Part shown: piece after piece, positions 47,866 through 53,642 of the stretch | Layout of the letters: the number at the start of each line of letters is the position of its first letter | How positions within the stretch are numbered: the first letter of the stretch is position 1 | NCBI GenBank assembly: GCA_016795325.1 | Contig: JAEUHY010000045.1 | Location: 62,001-126,000, forward strand | Length of the DNA stretch: 64,000 nucleotides | Source: Planctomycetota bacterium | GTDB lineage: Bacteria; Planctomycetota; UBA1135; GCA-002686595 | Reading direction: 5' to 3' | Translations under genes and position numbers: made by a program | The notes under the pieces: model-generated | Told to the model about the DNA's origin: nothing | Database searches by the model: none | What the model saw: the letters and a program-made list of their open reading frames with translations, nothing else

Positions 47866-48659
47866 GCGCGCAGGTTGGCGTTGGACACGTTGACGTTGGA
47901 CTTGGAGTAGCGCTGTTCGATGGCCGTGATCTTCTCGACGCGGCGGCGGTGACGTTCCTCGCCGTAGGGCGTGGTGAGGAAGGCGCGCAGGATGTCGTGC
48001 GCGGCGCTGCGGGCGAGCGACTTGGCGCCGAGCGAGAGCACGTTGGCGAAGTTGTGCTCGCGCGCGTTCTTGGCCATGGCGACGTCGCAGCAGGTCGCGG
48101 CGCGCACGCCGGGGACCTTGTTCGCGGCGATCGCCGAACCGATGCCGGCGCCGTCGACGACCACGCCGAGGTCGCACTGGCCGCTCGCGACCGCCTCCGC
48201 GACCGCGCGCGCGAAGTCCGGGTAGTCGACGGCGTTCTCGTCGCGCGTGCCGAAGTCGACCGGTGCGTGCCCAGCCTCGGCGATCCACGCGAGCAGGTCC
48301 TGCTTGAGCTTGAAGCCGCCGTGGTCGGCGCCGACCGCGACGCGCAAACGGCCCGACGAACCCGCGCGCACGAAGCGCACGCGGCGGCGGTGCGCTTCCT
48401 CTTCGGCGAGCGGCGTCACGACCGCGCCGTCGCGCAGCTCGTACACGCCGCCGTCGGGCGTCTTGCGCAGAGATTCGACGGTCACGAGCTCGCGGCCAGG
48501 CCTGGACTTGGCTTGCGGTGCCTCGCTCGGACTGACTTCGACGTGCACGCCGGCGACCGCGGGCCGCGCCGGGTGCGCGTGGGCATGTTCGGTGCGCCCC
48601 AGCTCCGCCAGGGCCCTTCCCGCCGCGCGCCGCGCGATTTCGCCTACGTCGATCTTCAT
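47862..48659 (-). CDS. rpiB: RpiB/LacAB-family sugar-phosphate isomerase with N-terminal extension
   Basis: 265 residues. The C-terminal 160 form an RpiB domain: VAVGADHGGFKLKQDLL, DFGTRDENAVDYPDFA, GIGSAIAANKVPGVRAA and AREHNFANVLSLGAKSL. The first 100 residues are an extra module that starts with an amphipathic helix (KIDVGEIARRAAGRALAELG) and then a His/Pro-rich linker. The catalytic cysteine of E. coli RpiB (in ICGTGIG) is replaced by Asp169 (VDGAGIG). It should interconvert pentose 5-phosphates such as ribose 5-phosphate and ribulose 5-phosphate. It is coupled to deoC and preceded by a perfect 47-bp inverted repeat 25 nt upstream. Confidence 0.88.
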   Translation of the reverse strand: MKIDVGEIARRAAGRALAELGRTEHAHAHPARPAVAGVHVEVSPSEAPQAKSRPGRELVTVESLRKTPDGGVYELRDGAVVTPLAEEEAHRRRVRFVRAGSSGRLRVAVGADHGGFKLKQDLLAWIAEAGHAPVDFGTRDENAVDYPDFARAVAEAVASGQCDLGVVVDGAGIGSAIAANKVPGVRAATCCDVAMAKNAREHNFANVLSLGAKSLARSAAHDILRAFLTTPYGEERHRRRVEKITAIEQRYSKSNVNVSNANLRA

Positions 48660-48683
48660 CGAGCGCGGCAGTCTAGCGGCTAG

Positions 48684-48780
48684 CGCGGTTGTACGGTGCC
48701 AGAGCAATTTGTCTCACGGCGCCGGTGCGCGCGGCGCACCGGCGCCGTGAGACAAATTGCTCTGGCACCGTACAACCGCG
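48684..48780. repeat. perfect 47-bp inverted repeat with 3-nt loop
   Basis: Left arm 48684-48730 and right arm 48734-48780 are exact reverse complements over all 47 positions, separated by GCG. The outer 13-14 nt (GCGCGGTTGTACGG) occur a third time at 49451-49464, downstream of the second lipoprotein gene. It lies between rpiB (start 48659) and the stop of the first lipoprotein gene (48795). It could act as a very strong terminator, an RNase-resistant stem, or a REP-like or mobile palindrome. No transposase is nearby. Confidence 0.92.
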
Positions 48781-48794
48781 CCGCAGACCGGCAG

Positions 48795-49427
48795 CTAACG
48801 AACGACGAGGCGCACCGCGGACGTCGCACGCGCCTCGGGGTGGCGCGCCACCAGCTCCGTGACGGCCGCTTCGATCGCCAGGCGGGCGCGCACCGCAACG
48901 CGATCGGAGTCCGAGAGTCGCGCCCAGCCTTCGGCTGCCCGGTCGGCGTCGACCGTTGTCGGCGAATCGTCGGCTTGGCCGAACCGCGACGGCTCGAGCC
49001 CCAAGACCTCTAGAGATTCGTCGGACGACACGCCTCGGAGCGACTCCTGCTCGCGCCACAGCACGTGCTGCCAAGCTGCACACGGGACCCCGGGTCCGCA
49101 CAAGAACTGGCCGGGGAGCGTCTCGGACAGTTCGACGCGTAGGTCCGTCACCTCCTGAGCCGTGCAGCGAAACGCTCGATAGCTGGGCTCCAAGTGGTCG
49201 TCGCCCTCACACCAAATCGCCTGGCCATCGCTCCACAGCGCGAACTGCACGATGGGTTCCATGTAGAAGACGCCTCTCCCTCGGTTGTCCCAGACGATCA
49301 GCAACTCAGGCTCGTCGTCACGGCTCTCGAACTCGAGGCGCTCGAACCAGCGCTGGCGTTCGGCCTCCTCATCGAACCGCGCTCCAACACAGGCGACGCA
49401 CAGCAGCAATGGGAGCAGCAGTCGCAT
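48795..49427 (-). CDS. lipoprotein, tandem paralogue 1
   Basis: 210-residue predicted lipoprotein (lipobox LLLCVAC, Cys13). Core motifs shared with the next two genes: RWFERLEF, ELLIVWDNRG, VQFALWSDGQAIW, FRCTAQEVTDLR, LRGVSSD, RARLAIEAAVTELV and HPEARATSAVRLV. The family is not recognised. The WF-R-EF...LIVWD...QFALWSDG pattern suggests a small envelope domain. Its 3' end is nearly identical in DNA to that of paralogue 2, pointing to recent duplication or gene conversion. A 47-bp palindrome lies 15 nt beyond its stop. Confidence 0.72.
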   Translation of the reverse strand: MRLLLPLLLCVACVGARFDEEAERQRWFERLEFESRDDEPELLIVWDNRGRGVFYMEPIVQFALWSDGQAIWCEGDDHLEPSYRAFRCTAQEVTDLRVELSETLPGQFLCGPGVPCAAWQHVLWREQESLRGVSSDESLEVLGLEPSRFGQADDSPTTVDADRAAEGWARLSDSDRVAVRARLAIEAAVTELVARHPEARATSAVRLVVR

Positions 49428-49480
49428 ACCTGTGTCAGTGTAGGCCGCAGGCGCGGTTGTACGGCGCCGCAGAACAGCAG

Positions 49481-50131
49481 CTAAGGAACGACGAGGCGCA
49501 CCGCGGACGTCGCACGCGCCTCGGGGTGGCGCCCCACGAGCTCCGTGACGGCCGCTTCAATCGCCAAGCGTGCGCGCACGGCTTGCTGGCGATCGGGTCC
49601 AAGCCGCGCCCAGCCTCTGGCTGTCTCGTCGGGGTCGACGTTCGTCGGACAATCGTCGAGTCGGCCGAACCATGAAGGCTCCATTGGAACCTTCTCGAGA
49701 AACACCTCGCAGCACACGCCGCGGAGCGGCCCGTGCGTGCGCCACAACGCAAGCTGCTCGCTCGAGCACGGAAACACCGGCCCCTCCCATACGAACGGGC
49801 CGGGAAGCTGCGCGGACAGTGCTGAGCGCAAGTCCGCGAGCTCCTGAGCCGTGCAACGAAACGTTCGATAGCTAGGTGGCGCGAAGAGGCCGCTCCCGCG
49901 CCAGACCGCAACGCCGTCGCTCCACAGCGCGAACTGCACGCTGTCGACCAGTCGCGAGTGCGCCGCCCCGGTTCCGTCCCAGACGATCAGGAATTCAGAC
50001 ATGTCCGAGCGTCCCGCGAACTCGACGCGTTCGAACCACTGCTCTTGCGCCGCGATCCAGGGGTCCGGCGATTCGCCGCAGGCCGAGCACAGCGCGACCA
50101 GAGCCAAGAAACGCAGCGGGAAACGCGACAT
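49481..50131 (-). CDS. lipoprotein, tandem paralogue 2
   Basis: 216 residues with lipobox VALCSAC (about Cys18). It has the same motif order as its neighbours: QWFERVEFAGR, EFLIVWDGTG, VQFALWSDGVAVW, FRCTAQELADLR, LRGVCCE, RARLAIEAAVTELV and HPEARATSAVRLV. The central part (about residues 65-150) diverges strongly from paralogue 1, while the last 40 residues are almost identical. ATG 50131 gives the lipoprotein signal MSRFPLRFLALVAL; the longer frame upstream is not protein-like. Function unknown. Confidence 0.72.
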   Translation of the reverse strand: MSRFPLRFLALVALCSACGESPDPWIAAQEQWFERVEFAGRSDMSEFLIVWDGTGAAHSRLVDSVQFALWSDGVAVWRGSGLFAPPSYRTFRCTAQELADLRSALSAQLPGPFVWEGPVFPCSSEQLALWRTHGPLRGVCCEVFLEKVPMEPSWFGRLDDCPTNVDPDETARGWARLGPDRQQAVRARLAIEAAVTELVGRHPEARATSAVRLVVP

Positions 50132-50232
50132 CCGTTCGGAGTCTACGCGCACCGGCGGTTGAACGGGCGAACACGCGTCTGGCCGCGTGAGTGCGCCGAG
50201 CACGGTTCGCGTCGAGCGCAGACTTCAGCGCC

Positions 50233-50883
50233 TCATCGTTCCCAGTAGTCCACGAGGTGCACTTCCCACGTGGGCTGCGCCTCGGGATGGTTGCGGACGA
50301 GCGCGCTGATCGCCGCTTCGATGGCCAAGCGCGCCTGCACGGCGGCGCTAGTCTGGGGCGCGAACTGCCCCAGCGTTTTGGGAGCCTGTTCCGCGTCGAC
50401 CTTTGCCTGCGGATCAAGGACTCGCTCGAACGTCGGCGGCTCGAACCCCGACGACTCCAGGAACGCGTCGGTCGACACGCCGCGGACCGACGCATGCGGA
50501 CGCCACAGGATGAGCTGCTGAGGGGAGGACGTCGTTCCGGCGCCCCGCAAGAAACGAACGGGAAGTTGCGCAGCCAATGCCGCACGAAGGTCATTCATCT
50601 CCCCTGTCGTGCACTGGAACTTTCGCCAGATGACCGGCCCGCGCACTTCGCCCTCGTGCCAGACCGCGCGGCCATGGCTCCACATGGCGAACTGCACGCT
50701 GTCAGCAGCTCCCGAGTACCCCAGGTTGTCCCAAACGATGAGCACCTCGGGCGGATCCGTGACTAGCGCGAACTCGATACGTTCGAGCCAATGCTCGTGA
50801 CCCGTGATCACCGGGGCCGTGGAGTCGCCGCACGCTGCGCACAACGCGAGGAAGGCCAACAGATGCAGTCGGCGACGCGACAT
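50233..50883 (-). CDS. lipoprotein, tandem paralogue 3
   Basis: 216 residues with lipobox LALCAAC (about Cys18). It shares HWLERIEFA, EVLIVWDNLG, VQFAMWSHGRAVW, FQCTTGEMNDLR, VRGVSTD and QARLAIEAAISALV with the two genes downstream but is the most diverged, and its C terminus (VHLVDYWER) differs. It begins the three-gene minus-strand tandem array and is divergent from the symporter gene at 50944. Function unknown. Confidence 0.72.
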   Translation of the reverse strand: MSRRRLHLLAFLALCAACGDSTAPVITGHEHWLERIEFALVTDPPEVLIVWDNLGYSGAADSVQFAMWSHGRAVWHEGEVRGPVIWRKFQCTTGEMNDLRAALAAQLPVRFLRGAGTTSSPQQLILWRPHASVRGVSTDAFLESSGFEPPTFERVLDPQAKVDAEQAPKTLGQFAPQTSAAVQARLAIEAAISALVRNHPEAQPTWEVHLVDYWER

Positions 50884-50943
50884 GACTTTCAGAGTCTACG
50901 GGCGACCCCGCTTCACGGTGCAGACTGCTAGCATCCCGCCCCC

Positions 50944-52254
50944 ATGGCTGGCGGAGGCGTGTCCCACAACAAGATCCTGATCGGGCTGGGGCTCGGCGCC
51001 GTCGCGGGCCTGGTCGCGAACACGCTCACGCAGGATTCCGAGTCCGCGCGTCGCGTTCTCGACACGGCGATCGATTCGGTCGCGCATCCGATCGGGCAGA
51101 TCTTCCTGCGCCTCTTGTTCGTGGTCGTGATGCCGCTCGTCTTCGCCTCGATCGTGGTCGGCGTGGCGAGCCTGGGCGACCTCGGGCGCCTGGGCAAGAT
51201 GGGCGCGAAGACGCTGCTGTTCTTCGTGATCACCTCGGGCGCGTCGGCGGTGCTCGGCATCGCGGCGATGGGACTCGTGCAGCCCGGCGCAGGCTTCGGC
51301 GCGGAAACGGTCGCGGAACTGCAGCGCAAATACGCTGGCGATGTCGCGTCCTACGCCTCGAAGGCCGATGCGAACCGCACCACGGACCTGCTCGGCACGG
51401 TGAACCAGATCCTCGACATGTTCCTGCCACGGAACATGCTCAAGGCCGCGGTCGAGATGCAGATGATCCCCGTGATCATCTTTGCGCTGCTCGTCGGCGC
51501 GGCGCTCACGCGAGTCGAGCTGCGCAAGCGCGAGAGCTTGAGCACCTGGATGGAGGCGCTCTCCGACGCGATGGTCGCCATCGTTGGCTTCGCGATGAAG
51601 CTCGCGCCGTACGCGGTGTTCTGCCTGATCTTCGGCGTCACCGCGCGCTTCGGCCTTGGCCTGCTGCAGAAGCTCGGGCTGTACGTCGTGCTGATCCTGG
51701 TGTGTTACCTGATCCAGATCTGCGTGCTGTACCCGGTGCTGCTGGTCACGATGGCGCGGCGCAATCCGTGGCGCTTCCTGCGCGACGCGATGCCGATGAT
51801 GGTCACGGCTTTCTCGACCTCGTCGAGCAACGCCACGCTGCCGACCTCGCTGCGCGTGGCACGCGAGAACCTCGGCATCCGCCAGGAAGTGGCCGGTTTC
51901 GTGCTGCCGCTGGGCGCGACGATGAACATGAACGGCACGGCGCTGTTCGAGGGCGCGGTGGTGCTGTTCGTGGCGCAGGTGTTCGGCATCGAACTCTCGC
52001 TGCAGGAGCAGTTCACCGTCGTCGGCATGTGCATCCTGACCGCGATCGGCGCCGCGGGCGTGCCGGGCGGCGCGCTGCCGCTGCTCATGGGCGTCATGGC
52101 GCAGGTCGGCGTGCCTCCTGACGGAATCGCCATCATCCTGGGCGTCGACCGGCTGCTCGACATGGGCCGCACGGTGGTCAACGTGCTCGGCGACCAGATC
52201 TGCGCCGCCTACATCGAAGCCGGCGAACCCAAGATCGACAGCGGCGCGGCTTGA
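50944..52254 (+). CDS. dicarboxylate/amino acid:cation symporter (DAACS/SDF family)
   Basis: A 436-residue secondary transporter with the family hallmarks: eight hydrophobic segments, VMPLVFASIVVGV, the serine-rich hairpin FSTSSSNATLPTSL, NMNGTALFEGAV in transmembrane segment 7, GVPGGALPLLM in the second re-entrant loop, and DRLLDMGRTVVNVLGD in segment 8. It couples uptake of glutamate, aspartate or C4-dicarboxylates to Na+ or H+. The Arg of DMGRT is the residue often associated with acidic substrates. It appears monocistronic. Confidence 0.93.
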   Translation: MAGGGVSHNKILIGLGLGAVAGLVANTLTQDSESARRVLDTAIDSVAHPIGQIFLRLLFVVVMPLVFASIVVGVASLGDLGRLGKMGAKTLLFFVITSGASAVLGIAAMGLVQPGAGFGAETVAELQRKYAGDVASYASKADANRTTDLLGTVNQILDMFLPRNMLKAAVEMQMIPVIIFALLVGAALTRVELRKRESLSTWMEALSDAMVAIVGFAMKLAPYAVFCLIFGVTARFGLGLLQKLGLYVVLILVCYLIQICVLYPVLLVTMARRNPWRFLRDAMPMMVTAFSTSSSNATLPTSLRVARENLGIRQEVAGFVLPLGATMNMNGTALFEGAVVLFVAQVFGIELSLQEQFTVVGMCILTAIGAAGVPGGALPLLMGVMAQVGVPPDGIAIILGVDRLLDMGRTVVNVLGDQICAAYIEAGEPKIDSGAA

Positions 52255-52303
52255 GAAGCGCGCGGCGCGGCTCAGAGCGCTAGGCTGGTCGCGTTCGACC
52301 CCT

Positions 52304-52326
52304 AAAAAGGACCCCAAAAAAGGACC
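52304..52326 (+). promoter_or_regulatory. duplicated A-rich AAGGACCC leader before FKBP gene
   Basis: AAAAAGGACCC occurs twice back to back (from 52304 and from 52315). The second copy places AAGGA about 9 nt before the GTG start at 52332 as the probable ribosome-binding site. A-runs like these are rare in this GC-rich window. Confidence 0.5.
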
Positions 52327-52331
52327 CTTTC

Positions 52332-53522
52332 GTGCTCCACCGCACCCTCGCCGTCGGCCTCTTCGCCGCGGCTTCGTACGCAGCGTCGCTCACCGTCCAA
52401 CAGGACCGGCCGATCCCGGCCGACACCGACATCATCACGACGACCTCGGGGCTCAAGTACTCCGTCCTCTCGAAGGGCGACGGTACGACGAAGGCCAAGG
52501 CCGGCGACAAGGTCAAGGTGCACTACACCGGCTGGCTGCCGACGACGGGGAAGATCTTCGACTCGTCGCTGAGGGCCGGCCAGCCGTTCGAGTTCGTGCT
52601 CGGTCGGCGCAAGGTAATTGAGGGTTGGGACGAGGGAGTCGCGCTCATGAGCCGCGGTGACCGCTTCAAGTTCACGATCCAGCCGGAACGGGCTTACGGC
52701 GCCAACGGCGCGCCGCCGACCATCCCGCCGAACGCGACGCTCGTGTTCGAGGTCGAGTTGCTCGACGTGGTCCCAGGACCGGAGTTCCGCCCGGGCAACA
52801 AGCAGGCGCAGAAGAAGACGGAAAGCGGTTTGGTCTACGAGGTGCTCGTCGAAGGCAAGGGCGAGCTGCCCAAGGAGGACGACGTCCTCACGGTGAAGTT
52901 TGCTCTGTGGCGCGCCAACGGTGAGTCGGAACACTCAACCGAGATGGACGAAGCCAACGTGCCGCGGAAAGGCACGGTCGACGTCCTGGCTTGGCCGATC
53001 TTTGCGGAAAGCGCGAAGCTCATGAAAGTGGGCTCGCGCTACCGCTTCGAGGCCGATGCAACTGCTTCGCTGGGCAAAGAGATGGCCGCGCGCGCGAGGA
53101 TCGATGGCACGCTCGTGTGGGAAGTCGAGTTCGTCGACGCCAAGCCCTCGAACGTGCCCAAGTTCGTGATGCCCGCTGACGCGGCGCTCAAGACCACGCC
53201 GACGGGCCTCAAGTACGAAGTGGTCAAGGAAGGCACGGGCAAGAAGCCCGGCCCGACGGACACCGTCACGGTGCACTACGCCGGCTGGCTCACCGACGGC
53301 ACCCGGTTCGACAGCTCGTACGGCCGCGGTGACGCGGCTCCGATGTCGCTCAGCCGCGTGATTCCGGGGTGGCGCGAGGGCGTCCAGCTCATGGGCGAAG
53401 GCGCGGTCTACAAGTTCGTGATCCCCGGCGAACTGGCCTACGGGCCGCGCGGCTCGCCGCCCAAGATCGGCCCGAACGCGACGCTGGTGTTCCAGATCGA
53501 GCTCGTGAAGGTCGGCCAGTAG
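52332..53522 (+). CDS. exported triple-FKBP peptidyl-prolyl isomerase
   Basis: 396 residues with a signal peptide (TLAVGLFAAASYAASLT) and three FKBP-like units. Unit 1 (about 35-150) has VKVHYTGWLP, IFDSSLRAG, VIEGWDEGVALM and RAYGANGAPPTIPPNATLVF. Unit 3 (about 285-396) has VTVHYAGWLTDGTRFDSS, VIPGWREGVQLM and LAYGPRGSPPKIGPNATLVF. Both keep the active-site aromatic and Asp residues. The middle unit (about 160-280) retains SGLVYEVL and a final ELV-type strand but lost the HYTGW and FDSS motifs, so it is probably not catalytic. It acts on proline bonds of envelope proteins. The start is a GTG; a strong terminator follows. Confidence 0.88.
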   Translation: MLHRTLAVGLFAAASYAASLTVQQDRPIPADTDIITTTSGLKYSVLSKGDGTTKAKAGDKVKVHYTGWLPTTGKIFDSSLRAGQPFEFVLGRRKVIEGWDEGVALMSRGDRFKFTIQPERAYGANGAPPTIPPNATLVFEVELLDVVPGPEFRPGNKQAQKKTESGLVYEVLVEGKGELPKEDDVLTVKFALWRANGESEHSTEMDEANVPRKGTVDVLAWPIFAESAKLMKVGSRYRFEADATASLGKEMAARARIDGTLVWEVEFVDAKPSNVPKFVMPADAALKTTPTGLKYEVVKEGTGKKPGPTDTVTVHYAGWLTDGTRFDSSYGRGDAAPMSLSRVIPGWREGVQLMGEGAVYKFVIPGELAYGPRGSPPKIGPNATLVFQIELVKVGQ

Positions 53523-53548
53523 CTCGGGCCGGGACCAGAAGACCTCGC

Positions 53549-53594
53549 GCGGCGCGCGTCGGAGCCAAGTCCGACGCGCGCCGCTCGCATTTTT
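53549..53594 (+). terminator. strong intrinsic terminator after FKBP gene
   Basis: Perfect 15-bp stem (53549-53563 with 53570-53584), 6-nt loop GCCAAG, then TCGCATTTTTCG with five T residues at 53590-53594. It starts 27 nt after the stop codon. Confidence 0.85.
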
Positions 53595-53642
53595 CGTGCA
53601 ACGCTCGGTCGAGCACGGCGCCTGTACAGCCGAGATCTCCCC

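Noticed and set aside
46978..48659. Ordinary nucleoside-catabolism (deo) operon
   Set aside because: No deoA, deoB, deoD or nucleoside transporter is nearby, and both enzymes carry unusual N-terminal extensions.
48684..48780. CRISPR repeat or insertion-sequence end
   Set aside because: There is only one palindromic unit with no spacer array, no transposase and no target-site duplication that I can see.
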